Assembly (NCBI GenBank): GCA_003567135.1
Contig: PXAI01000172.1
Span: forward strand, 1 to 9,775
Direction: 5' to 3'
Length of the DNA: 9,775 bases
From: Balneolia bacterium
GTDB taxonomy: Bacteria; Bacteroidota; Rhodothermia; Balneolales; Cyclonatronaceae
The position numbers and the translations under genes are program-made. Of the stretch, positions 1 to 6,431 are shown in pieces (the first letter of the stretch is position 1; each line of letters begins with the position of its first letter). The notes under the pieces are model-generated. The model saw nothing but the letters and a program-made list of their open reading frames with translations. It searched no databases and was not told the origin of the DNA.

Positions 1-569
1 AGATTACGCTGCCGATCCATATTTCGGCTAAAGGATCACAAACTGAGCTTACCTACACGTTAACCCAGTTTGAAAACTTCCCAGATGACTGGGAGTTCCA
101 CCTTACCGATCTGGTAACCGGTGAAACCATGCAGATTACCGAAGGATTTGAATATACCTTCGAATTCGAAGCCGGTGAGCCCGACGATTCTGCGAAGCTG
201 CAGCCTTCTGTTGGTGTAGTGCCCGCAGATAAGTCACCCGCACGTTTTTCACTGCGAGTCACACCGGGCGTTCTGACCTCCACCCCGGCCCACGGCGACC
301 TTCCGCGTGAAATCGCCCTGAACCAGAACTATCCGAACCCGTTCAACCCGACAACGCAGATCAGCTACGATCTGCCGGAGAGCGCGGATGTTCGTCTGGA
401 AGTGTACAACGTACAGGGTCAGCGCGTGGCCACGCTGTTCAACGGCACCCAAAACGCCGGCACGCACAGCGTCACCTTCGATGCCAGCCATCTGGCCAGC
501 GGCGTGTACCTCTACCGCCTGCAGGCAGGAAATACGGTTATGACCCGGAAGATGATGCTCGTGAAGTAA
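1..569 (+). CDS. C-terminal part of a T9SS-exported surface/secreted protein (5' end outside window)
   Basis: The frame is open from base 3, with no start in the window upstream of an internal Met at 129, so this is the 3' end of a longer gene; 188 residues are visible. The last ~85 residues are a T9SS type A sorting domain: a YPNPFNP motif (330-350), a beta-rich stretch (VRLEVYNVQGQ, then AGTHSVTFDAS), an SGVYLYRL motif, and a basic TRKMMLVK tail. In this family the domain directs cargo across the outer membrane and is cleaved or anchored at the surface. The preceding ~100 residues (ELTYTLTQF, DWEFHLTDL, ARFSLRVTP) look like the beta-sandwich that often precedes such a tail. The catalytic or adhesive part lies outside the window, so the cargo function cannot be told. 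A hairpin terminator follows 30 bases after the stop. Confidence 0.88.
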   Translation, partial: ITLPIHISAKGSQTELTYTLTQFENFPDDWEFHLTDLVTGETMQITEGFEYTFEFEAGEPDDSAKLQPSVGVVPADKSPARFSLRVTPGVLTSTPAHGDLPREIALNQNYPNPFNPTTQISYDLPESADVRLEVYNVQGQRVATLFNGTQNAGTHSVTFDASHLASGVYLYRLQAGNTVMTRKMMLVK

Positions 570-598
570 TTCAAAGTTCAAAATTTATAATTCAAAAT

Positions 599-634
599 GG
601 CCGGTTCGCAGCAGATGTGGACCGGCCTTTTTTT
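599..634 (+). terminator. Rho-independent terminator of the T9SS gene
   Basis: A perfect 7-bp stem GGCCGGT (599-605) / ACCGGCC (621-627) with a 15-base loop is followed by seven T. It lies 30 bases after the stop at 569 and faces the convergent NOS gene. The same stem and the same 15-base loop recur at 4101-4129 after the second T9SS gene. Confidence 0.85.
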
Positions 635-745
635 GTGGCCGGCGTGGGATGTATGTTGAAGCGCTTCGCTGCTAAAGGTTGATGCGATGTAACGTTCTGA
701 ATTTAAGCTTCAACATTGACAGGAACCCATTCCCGTATCTCTTCG

Positions 746-1843
746 TCACTCTTCCCGATAGAAATAGTTCGGGGTTTTTATCTTGTTGGGCCAGTCGCGG
801 TGAAATACTTCGGTGGCTGAGGCGGACATCGGGGGTACGATCCACGACCATTCGGAGGTGACGTCGCGGCCGGCTTTGCGTTCCTGTTCCACGAACCGCA
901 TAAACTGATGCGATGCCGTATGATGATCCACGATTGTGACGCCGGCTTCGCGATAGGAGTGCAATACCGCGGTATTCAGCTCCACCAGAGCGCGGTCTTT
1001 CCACAGGCTTGTTTTGGATTTGGTATCCAAATTCATGCGCCGCGCAATTTCGGGGAGCATATTGTACCGGTTTTCATCCCCCAGATTGCGCGACCCGATT
1101 TCAGTACCCATAAACCAGCCGTTAAACGGAGCCGCCGGATAGCTGATTCCGCCAATTTCAAGAACCATGTTTGAAATAACAGGAACGGCGTACCAGCGCA
1201 GTCCCAGCTCCGAGAACCAGGGGAGCTCCGGATGTGTGATCTTAACCTCCAGCACATCGTTTTTATCAATTGAAAACAGCTCCGGCTCCCGATTGGGAAC
1301 CTTAATGACGACGGGCAGCACATCAAAAGCAGTCCCCTCACCTTTCCAGCCCAGTTCGGTGCAAAGGCGGGTCACCGTAACTTCTTCCGGATCACCGATT
1401 ATACCTGCATCCGTTTCATACCCGGCATAGCGGATCAGCTTATTATTCAGGATGCGAATTTCATCGTAGCTTTCGGGGTGTTTCGGTTTGAAAACGCATA
1501 TCGAAGACCGGATTTTGCCCCCATTTGTGGCATGACGAAGATACGACTGAAGAGCGGTGAATATGTCATCAGGCTCCGTCAGGTCCCGGTGATCAAACAC
1601 ATCCAGCGATTTCCAGAACAAGCGGCCGATACACCGGTTGCTGTTACGCCACGCCACCTTCGCTCCAAAGGCAAGCTCATTCGCCGTATGCGTATACGTT
1701 CCTGTAGCCGCCAGTTCCTGCCGGATTACAGAAAGCCGCACATCCACATGCGCCGGATTACCCGTTTCACGAGCCATCAAATGCACAAAGGCCGCCGCCT
1801 CATCATAAATTTTTTCCATATGTTTTATTCCGGAACTATCCAT
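746..1843 (-). CDS. nos: Bacterial nitric oxide synthase, oxygenase domain only
   Basis: This 365-residue protein has the length of Bacillus/Staphylococcus NOS and matches the family throughout. It would oxidise L-arginine to citrulline and NO through a thiolate-ligated heme with a pterin cofactor. The heme-ligand block AWRNSNRCIGRLFW places the proximal Cys at residue 71. The substrate block PFNGWFMGTEIGSRNL places the arginine-binding Glu at 248. VDHHTASHQF (306-314) and EWSWIVPP (331-338) form the pterin/dimer region. In VPVISNM, Ile223 occupies the site that is Val in most animal NOS and Ile in Bacillus NOS, a residue known to slow NO release. No reductase domain is present and no flavodoxin or reductase gene lies nearby, so electrons must come from general cellular reductases. 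The start is uncertain: Met1 (1843) and Met9 (1819) both lack a clear ribosome site, and a TATTTTG box just upstream of Met1 could serve transcription with the later start. The gene is convergent with the T9SS gene and has no operon partner. Confidence 0.95.
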   Translation of the reverse strand: MDSSGIKHMEKIYDEAAAFVHLMARETGNPAHVDVRLSVIRQELAATGTYTHTANELAFGAKVAWRNSNRCIGRLFWKSLDVFDHRDLTEPDDIFTALQSYLRHATNGGKIRSSICVFKPKHPESYDEIRILNNKLIRYAGYETDAGIIGDPEEVTVTRLCTELGWKGEGTAFDVLPVVIKVPNREPELFSIDKNDVLEVKITHPELPWFSELGLRWYAVPVISNMVLEIGGISYPAAPFNGWFMGTEIGSRNLGDENRYNMLPEIARRMNLDTKSKTSLWKDRALVELNTAVLHSYREAGVTIVDHHTASHQFMRFVEQERKAGRDVTSEWSWIVPPMSASATEVFHRDWPNKIKTPNYFYREE

Positions 1844-1893
1844 GCACCAAAATAGAGAGCAAGTGTGAATTTACAGAGAAGAAGGCATGGGGG

Positions 1894-2078
1894 GATTGCA
1901 GATCGGCGTTGTGAGATTAGTGATTTGAGATTTTTCCGGATTCTAAAATAATCGCTGGTCGCAGAACTTGCTCCGGATGGAGCAACACGTCTGTAGCGCA
2001 GCGGAAGACGTGTATTAACCGGCCCGAGCTCATACGGCGCCATCATTTCCCAAAGTTATCGACGGGCCGGGGGAAGAA
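1894..2078 (+). repeat. Structured repeat element A, copy 1, with leading heptad array
   Basis: Six degenerate 7-base units (1894-1935; for example GATTAGT, GATTTGA, GATTTTT) lead into three hairpins. H1 is TTGCTCC/GGAGCAA around a GGAT loop (1968-1985). H2 is CACGTCT/AGACGTG (1986-2012). H3 is CCGGCCCG (2019-2026) / CGGGCCGG (2063-2070), enclosing a GAGCTCATACGGCGCC segment. Copies at 4206 and 4570 keep the GGAT loop and the GGCCCGAGCT block, but the H1 and H2 stems differ in sequence while still pairing. The element is most likely non-coding, either REP-like mobile DNA or a structured RNA. Open frames across it are judged spurious. It lies upstream of the divergently pointing nos gene. Confidence 0.8.
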
Positions 2079-2173
2079 GATTTGCGATTTGCGACGTGCG
2101 ATTAGTGATCTGTGATTTTTTCCAATTTGGCTATTCGTTTAATTTCAAAATCCTATCAATTGGGCCGCGGCTT
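2079..2173 (+). repeat. Repeat element B, copy 1, with leading heptad array
   Basis: Six 7-base units run from 2079 to 2120 (GATTTGC, GATTTGC, GACGTGC, GATTAGT, GATCTGT, GATTTTT). They are followed by the small palindrome CCAATTTGG (2122-2130), an ATTCGTTTAA-like stretch and GGGCCGCGGCTT. A second copy, with the same order of parts and few mismatches, lies at 4437-4531; both directly follow an A copy. No coding potential was recognised. Confidence 0.78.
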
Positions 2174-2215
2174 TAGCCCGGCCATAGGATGTGGAATTAC
2201 ACCAATGGGACGATT

Positions 2216-2259
2216 GTAGGGGCGAAAAATTTTTCGCCCTACCAATATTCGCCCCTACC
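2216..2259. repeat. Palindromic GGGGCGAA...TTCGCCCC intergenic repeat
   Basis: The perfect 20-bp palindrome GGGCGAAAAA/TTTTTCGCCC (2220-2239) extends to GTA/TAC on both sides if one extra G is bulged. A further half-site ATTCGCCCCTACC follows at about 2247-2259. Such GTAGGGGCGA palindromes are, from general recollection, dispersed intergenic repeats in several bacterial phyla. No gene is apparent in it. A regulatory or mobile origin is possible. Confidence 0.6.
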
Positions 2260-2308
2260 ATCACCAACATCAATAATCAATTGCAATCCCCGCAACCCTT
2301 CTTTTCTG

Positions 2309-2342
2309 ATTGTAATATTATAATAATCCACATATATTTTTG
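2309..2342 (+). promoter_or_regulatory. Candidate Bacteroidota-type promoter
   Basis: TATTTTTG (2335-2342) fits the TAnnTTTG -7 consensus of Bacteroidota. ATTG (2309-2312) sits 22 bases upstream as a possible -33 box, slightly beyond the usual 19-21 spacing. The surrounding DNA is strongly AT-rich. It would drive the Kelch-T9SS gene, with about a 180-base leader that contains a small ORF. Confidence 0.35.
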
Positions 2343-2393
2343 TAAATGCTGAATGCTCATGCGTGATTATTTTCATGTACGGAGGGAAGTATT

Positions 2394-2519
2394 ATGGTAA
2401 AAGGGAATCAGTTATTTAGCCCCATCCAGACACGGATTTTTCCCGTCCCGAAGACCGGTGTTCAAGCCTGTGGACATCAGCCGGCCCTGCATTCCGGAAT
2501 CCTTTTCGATAATTATTAA
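2394..2519 (+). CDS. Possible 41-residue leader ORF upstream of the Kelch-T9SS gene
   Basis: An ATG at 2394 lies 7 bases after GGAGGG (2381-2386), the strongest Shine-Dalgarno-like sequence in the window. The frame runs 41 codons (starting MVKGNQLFSPIQTRIF) to TAA at 2517-2519, 13 bases before the signal-peptide ATG at 2533. The product has no recognised domain, signal peptide or membrane segment. It could be a translated leader that controls or couples translation of the downstream gene. It could also be chance, with the purine run acting only as leader RNA. The spacing is the main evidence; the residue content is not persuasive. Confidence 0.28.
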   Translation: MVKGNQLFSPIQTRIFPVPKTGVQACGHQPALHSGILFDNY

Positions 2520-2532
2520 AAAGGGAAGAGAT

Positions 2533-4050
2533 ATGAAATCATTAATACCATTAGTAACGATATGGGTTTCGCTTCTGCTGTGTACACAATTTGCTGCCGC
2601 GCAGATTCAAACCTACGACGCCCCGCAGGATCCGCATTACACTGCTGAGGCTGTATATGAGGTTGGTCCTGTGATGAATACCAACCGGCATAATCATCAT
2701 GCTATAGTGTTGCCAGACGGAACCGTTGCGCTGATCGGCGGCAGAACAACGGGGTTCACCTCGCTGAATACGGCCGAAATTTTTGATCCGGAAACCCAAG
2801 AGTTTACCACGCATTCCATGAAATTTACGCACGATTTTACGACGGTCGTGAAGATGAATGACGGCCGTTATATGCTTGCGGGCGGTGCGAGTAATATGGG
2901 AGTGCCGAATTTTGCGCATACCGAAATATTTGATCCCGTGAGCCTTGAATTCACGGAAACCGGGAACATGGTTCTTTTCAGAGCCAGCGGCGGTGGAACC
3001 GCATTGCCCGATGGTCGCGTGGTGATTGCCAGCGCGTGGTGGACCCACAACAATGCGCACACCTATGGCGAGCTTTACGATCCTGAAACGGGTACGTTTT
3101 CGCAGATCGGGCCCTTCCACATCAGCCGCTCGCACGGTACGGTCATCACGACAGCCGACGGTAAAGCGATGTTGTTAGGTGGGCGCAGGCCTACCGGTAG
3201 CCGTGAGGTGCTTCCGGTTGAGCTGTACGATCCCGATACGGATGAAATTTCTATCGTGCAGGACTATCTGCTGGTGGAAGACGAAGCCTGGACGTTCAGC
3301 ATCAACAACACGGTAACGGCCAGTCAGCAGCTTGCCAACGGAAATTACCTGTGGATTGCCGACAATCAGGTTGGTGAACTCACCAGCTATAAGCTGATTA
3401 CGGCCGATGTGGAAACGATGGAAATCAGCGAAATGGAAACCACGCCTCCGCTGCCGGATTCAGATAGTTTCTGGTTCATCAATCAGCCGGTGATAGACCT
3501 TGAGCATAACCGCGCCTATCTGATTGCGCGCGTGCGGGATCTTACTGACTACTATGTAGCCGTTTTTACGGTAGATCTGGAAGAAGGCACCCTCACGGAG
3601 TCATCTAACTACCACGCACTGGAAGGATATGAACTGCGCAGCGCCCCGGCCGTGCTGCTGCCCGACGGACGCCTGTTCGTGAGCGGCGGATCGGTCAGCG
3701 ATAACTTCAATGCCGTTAATAATACACTGTTTATCACCCCGCCGCAGCCGGTAGCCACCAGCGTGGAGGCACCGGATGAAGTTCCCGCAGCCATCATGCT
3801 GCACCAGAACTATCCGAACCCGTTCAACCCCGTAACGCAAATTACCTTCGGGCTGGATCACCACACAAACGTAAAGCTGGATGTCTACGACATAACCGGC
3901 CGTCACATCCGCACCCTGACCGATAACCCGTATCCCGCCGGAACGCACACCGTACCATTCGACGCCACAGCGCTCTCCAGCGGAATCTACATCTACCGCC
4001 TCAGCGCCGGACACACCATACTAACCCGAAAAATGATGCTCGTTAAGTAA
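2533..4050 (+). CDS. Secreted Kelch/beta-propeller protein with T9SS type A sorting domain
   Basis: The 505-residue product starts MKSLIPLVTI. Residues 1-23 form a Sec signal peptide (hydrophobic core VTIWVSLLLC, likely cut after AAA before Gln24), so this Met is preferred over one 25 codons upstream. Repeated propeller-blade motifs follow, pairing PDGTVALIGG-type strands with AEIFDPETQEF-type strands: 61-92, 109-140, 159-190, 208-240, a divergent blade near 268-300, and PDGRLFVSGG at 378-387. These resemble Kelch or galactose-oxidase central-domain blades. The copper and cross-link residues of galactose oxidase were not identifiable, so a binding or scaffold role is safer than an enzyme call. 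Residues ~418-505 are the sorting domain: YPNPFNP (427-433), VKLDVYDITGR, AGTHTVPFDA, SGIYIYRL and the tail TRKMMLVK. Export across the inner membrane by Sec and across the outer membrane by T9SS is expected. The gene stands alone, flanked by A/B repeats. Confidence 0.87.
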   Translation: MKSLIPLVTIWVSLLLCTQFAAAQIQTYDAPQDPHYTAEAVYEVGPVMNTNRHNHHAIVLPDGTVALIGGRTTGFTSLNTAEIFDPETQEFTTHSMKFTHDFTTVVKMNDGRYMLAGGASNMGVPNFAHTEIFDPVSLEFTETGNMVLFRASGGGTALPDGRVVIASAWWTHNNAHTYGELYDPETGTFSQIGPFHISRSHGTVITTADGKAMLLGGRRPTGSREVLPVELYDPDTDEISIVQDYLLVEDEAWTFSINNTVTASQQLANGNYLWIADNQVGELTSYKLITADVETMEISEMETTPPLPDSDSFWFINQPVIDLEHNRAYLIARVRDLTDYYVAVFTVDLEEGTLTESSNYHALEGYELRSAPAVLLPDGRLFVSGGSVSDNFNAVNNTLFITPPQPVATSVEAPDEVPAAIMLHQNYPNPFNPVTQITFGLDHHTNVKLDVYDITGRHIRTLTDNPYPAGTHTVPFDATALSSGIYIYRLSAGHTILTRKMMLVK

Positions 4051-4100
4051 ATTCAAAGTTCAAAACTTGTCCATCCTTTGACGGACTTAAAATTCAAAAT

Positions 4101-4137
4101 GGCCGGTTCGCAGCAGATGTGGACCGGCCTTTTATTT
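4101..4137 (+). terminator. Rho-independent terminator of the Kelch-T9SS gene
   Basis: Stem GGCCGGT (4101-4107) / ACCGGCC (4123-4129) with a 15-base loop is followed by TTTTATTTG. Stem and loop match the terminator at 599-627 base for base, and the flanking TTCAAAGTTCAAAA and ATTCAAAATGG words are shared too. A 20-odd-base insertion separates those words here. Confidence 0.83.
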
Positions 4138-4150
4138 GTTTAAGGTTAAC

Positions 4151-4190
4151 CGCAGATTAAACGGAGCGATACGCGGAGTTTCGCAGAGGA
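4151..4190 (+). repeat. Degenerate ~10-base CGCAGAG-like tandem repeat
   Basis: Four successive decamers, CGCAGATTAA, ACGGAGCGAT, ACGCGGAGTT and TCGCAGAGGA, share a CGCAGA/CGGAG core. The pattern is weak and looks like a decayed simple repeat. No coding role is seen. Confidence 0.4.
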
Positions 4191-4205
4191 AGGAAGGGGG
4201 AAGAA

Positions 4206-4436
4206 GATATTTGCGATTTGCGACGTGCGATTAGTAATCTGAGATTTTTTCGGATACCAAAGATATTAGCCGATCACAGAACCGACCCCGGATGGGGTCG
4301 AATACGGGTAACCCCGGATGCAGAAGCCGCCGCCCTGGGCAAGGATTCAAAATCCGGGGCTTACGAAAGTCAGGAAAAAGGCCCGAGCTGATATGGTGCT
4401 GCCGACTACCATCGCGACGACGGGCCGGAGGAAGAA
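4206..4436 (+). repeat. Structured repeat element A, copy 2, with leading heptad array
   Basis: Heptads run from about 4206 to 4249. H1 is CGACCCC/GGGGTCG around the GGAT loop (4283-4300). H2 is CCCCGGAT (4312-4319) / ATCCGGGG (4352-4359) with a longer internal arm than in copy 1. H3 is GGCCCG...CGGGCC near 4381-4427 with an inner ATGGT/ACCAT pair. From AAAGATATTAGCCGATCAC to GGCCCGAGCTGATATGG it is nearly identical to copy 3, offset by 361 bases. The reverse strand has an open frame here, but it only reads through the repeat. Confidence 0.82.
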
Positions 4437-4531
4437 GATTTGCGATTAGCGACGTGTGATTAGCGATCTGTGATTTTTTCCAATTTGGCGATTCGTTTAA
4501 ATTCAAAACCCCATCAATAGGGCCGCGGCTT
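4437..4531 (+). repeat. Repeat element B, copy 2, with leading heptad array
   Basis: Heptads GATTTGC, GATTAGC, GACGTGT, GATTAGC, GATCTGT and GATTTTT (4437-4478) are followed by CCAATTTGG, an ATTCGTTTAA-like stretch and GGGCCGCGGCTT. This repeats 2079-2173 at an offset of 2358 with identical spacing. It abuts the end of A copy 2, as copy 1 abuts A copy 1. Confidence 0.78.
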
Positions 4532-4569
4532 AGAATTGAATATTGATTACGGTCTACTGAATATTGGGG

Positions 4570-4790
4570 GAAGAGATTTGCGATCTGAGACGGGCGATTA
4601 GTGATTATTTCCGGATATCAAAGATATTAGCCGATCACACAACCGACCCCGGATGGGGTCGAATACGGGTAACCCCGGATGCAGAAGCCGCAGCCCTGGG
4701 CAAGGCTTCAAAATCCGGGGCTTACGAAAGTCAGAAAAACGGCCCGAGCTGATATGGCGCCATCATTTCCCAAAGCCATCGACGGTCAGG
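4570..4790 (+). repeat. Structured repeat element A, copy 3, with leading heptad array
   Basis: Heptads run from 4575 to 4609. H1 is CGACCCC/GGGGTCG with GGAT loop (4644-4661). H2 is CCCCGGAT (4673-4680) / ATCCGGGG (4713-4720). The GGCCCGAGCT block keeps the ATGGC/GCCAT inner pair, but the outer H3 stem has decayed: GACGGTCAGG replaces GACGGGCCGG. No B element follows. The AT-rich defence region begins just after it. Confidence 0.8.
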
Positions 4791-4958
4791 GTTAAGACCC
4801 TGTTTTATGAAGTGCAATGATATTTCTGCATCGGAATATTTCTCCCTTTCTGTTCTAAACTTATCGAAAAGTAGATATCGAGAATTTTTCGCAACTAATG
4901 CCCATAATCTGCATATTCAATAGCTACATCTATCTAGCATTAATCAACTTTTGAAATC
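4787..4958. other. Intergenic DNA before mcrB with a small hairpin
   Basis: CAGGG (4787-4791) and CCCTG (4798-4802) form a 5-bp stem followed by TTTTA. It could be a weak terminator insulating the operon from the repeats, but it overlaps the decayed end of A copy 3. The rest is AT-rich and should contain the mcrB promoter. No TAnnTTTG box with acceptable spacing was found, and no gene is seen. Confidence 0.3.
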
Positions 4959-6416
4959 ATGGAAGAATTATTGGAGCTGTTGAAACAGCCGTTCGATCAA
5001 GATACATGGTCAGATCAATCAAGAAAAGCTCTTGAGTCACTTTTTGGTTCAGACGGTGGACGATATGAGCTAAAGGCTAAAAGTGATATCAGCTTACGCA
5101 CACCAAAATTTAATGCTGCTTCAAGCGGTGTTCCATTTTCAGCTATCATCCATGAATCGAATCCTGAAAGTGGCGGCTATGGAGGAATGAGCTTCGTAAT
5201 CTTTCCAGTAAAGGATGGGAAACCTTTGATCTCTATGGTTGTTGGAACGCAGGGCTTGAGTCCGGACGAACACATCATTGGCAAACCTGGGCACTCAAGA
5301 AAGATGAACGCCATTTGTAAATGGTTGAACACGGAGAGTCAATCAAATAAACAGATAGCTTGGGCAAAAAGAGAGGCGGTAAGGACGGATATTCAAGTTC
5401 CTGATAATGTTAAAAATGAATACTCTGAATATTCGGAAATATTTAAAAAATACGGAGATGTAATCTATGGTTTTTGCGTAGCGGAAGATGACATTGTTGA
5501 AAAAGCACTAAAGGTATTTCTCGATTTTAACTTTCAAGAAAGGGGACATACCACCCTTTCAAAATTCCAAAAAGAATATGAGCGAAACAAAAGCGCCTAT
5601 TTCAACTATTTGATGCCCACTACGAAATCGAATGAATTAACAGATCTTCTAAACGCCAGAAAGTTCGTGATACTTCAAGGTCCTCCAGGAACAGGAAAAA
5701 CCAGATTAGCCAATGAGATTTTAGAAAAAGGATATAAGAACAATGGCTTTGCGATTCAGTTTCACCCCAACACGACCTATGAAAACTTTATCGGCGGATT
5801 GTTTCCAAATACCGAAGAATCTGAGTTCGGATTAAAATTTCAGGTAAAAAGAGGTCACTTGCTTAAAGCCATAGCACAGGCTATAGAGACCAAGAAAAAA
5901 ACGCTGTTAATAATAGATGAGATCAACAGAGCCGATTTATCCAAAGTTTTGGGAGAAGCTATTTATAGTTTAGAACCTCATGATACTCGATCCATTGAAC
6001 TGCCGTATGACTTTTCTGATCCAATAAACAAAACTATGTCAATTCCTGAGAATCTACATATTCTCGGTACAATGAACACGGCTGACCGGAGTATTGCGAT
6101 TTTTGATGTCGCCATTCGAAGAAGGTTTGCCTTTATAGATATGTGGCCTAATCCACAAGTAGTAGAAAAGATGGGCAATGCTGATACAAAAGCAGCCTTT
6201 GAGAAATTATTAGGTATTTTCATTGAATATGCCCCAACGGAATCATTTGCTCTAATACCAGGCCACTCTTATTTCATCGAGTACGAAAATGCCGATGCAG
6301 TTACTCAAATGAAAACGAACTTGATTCCATTGCTAAAGGAATATGTCAATCAGGGATATGTGACCAATTTTGCGGATGCGATTCACGCCTATATCCAGGA
6401 AATAGAGCAGCTATAA
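4959..6416 (+). CDS. mcrB: McrB-type AAA+ GTPase subunit of type IV restriction system
   Basis: The 485-residue protein would form the GTP-driven ring that recognises modified DNA and activates the McrC nuclease. Residues ~232-480 are the AAA+ motor: Walker A GPPGTGKT (241-248), FHPNTTYENFIGG (268-280), Walker B LLIIDEINRADLSKVLGE (316-333), the McrB-family signature MNTADRS (372-378), which bears on GTP use, and RRRFAF (387-392) as candidate arginine finger. The N-terminal ~1-200 residues should hold the DNA-recognition domain. Their key stretch, GGMSFVIFPV and then GTQGLSPDEHIIGKPGHSRKM (75-116), does not look like the E. coli McrB recognition domain, so the modification recognised is unknown. 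The start has no clear ribosome site, but no better Met lies upstream. mcrC follows after 15 bases, forming an operon. Confidence 0.92.
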   Translation: MEELLELLKQPFDQDTWSDQSRKALESLFGSDGGRYELKAKSDISLRTPKFNAASSGVPFSAIIHESNPESGGYGGMSFVIFPVKDGKPLISMVVGTQGLSPDEHIIGKPGHSRKMNAICKWLNTESQSNKQIAWAKREAVRTDIQVPDNVKNEYSEYSEIFKKYGDVIYGFCVAEDDIVEKALKVFLDFNFQERGHTTLSKFQKEYERNKSAYFNYLMPTTKSNELTDLLNARKFVILQGPPGTGKTRLANEILEKGYKNNGFAIQFHPNTTYENFIGGLFPNTEESEFGLKFQVKRGHLLKAIAQAIETKKKTLLIIDEINRADLSKVLGEAIYSLEPHDTRSIELPYDFSDPINKTMSIPENLHILGTMNTADRSIAIFDVAIRRRFAFIDMWPNPQVVEKMGNADTKAAFEKLLGIFIEYAPTESFALIPGHSYFIEYENADAVTQMKTNLIPLLKEYVNQGYVTNFADAIHAYIQEIEQL

Positions 6417-6431
6417 TCTCCAACTGGCTTG

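Noticed and set aside
1825..2046. 73-codon reverse-strand frame upstream of nos
   Set aside because: It reads through repeat A copy 1 and overlaps the start of nos, with no domain or ribosome site.
2458..2532. Earlier in-frame ATG at 2458 for the Kelch-T9SS gene
   Set aside because: It would bury the signal peptide 25 residues inside the protein; the ATG at 2533 gives a normal N-terminus.
2551..3135. 194-codon reverse-strand frame inside the Kelch-T9SS gene
   Set aside because: It is antisense to a well-supported gene, has a basic low-complexity composition and no recognisable domain.
2612..3720. Galactose oxidase enzyme call for the Kelch protein
   Set aside because: Blade motifs fit the propeller, but the copper ligands and the Tyr-Cys cross-link residues could not be placed.
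1894..4609. Possible CRISPR array from the regularly repeated units
   Set aside because: The units are 7 bases, contiguous and degenerate, with no spacers and no cas genes.
4231..4752. Open frames of 62-91 codons on both strands across repeats A2, B2 and A3, which could be taken for hypothetical proteins
   Set aside because: They follow the repeat copies, including the 7-base arrays, and change frame and content between copies; the DNA fold, not the protein, is what is kept.
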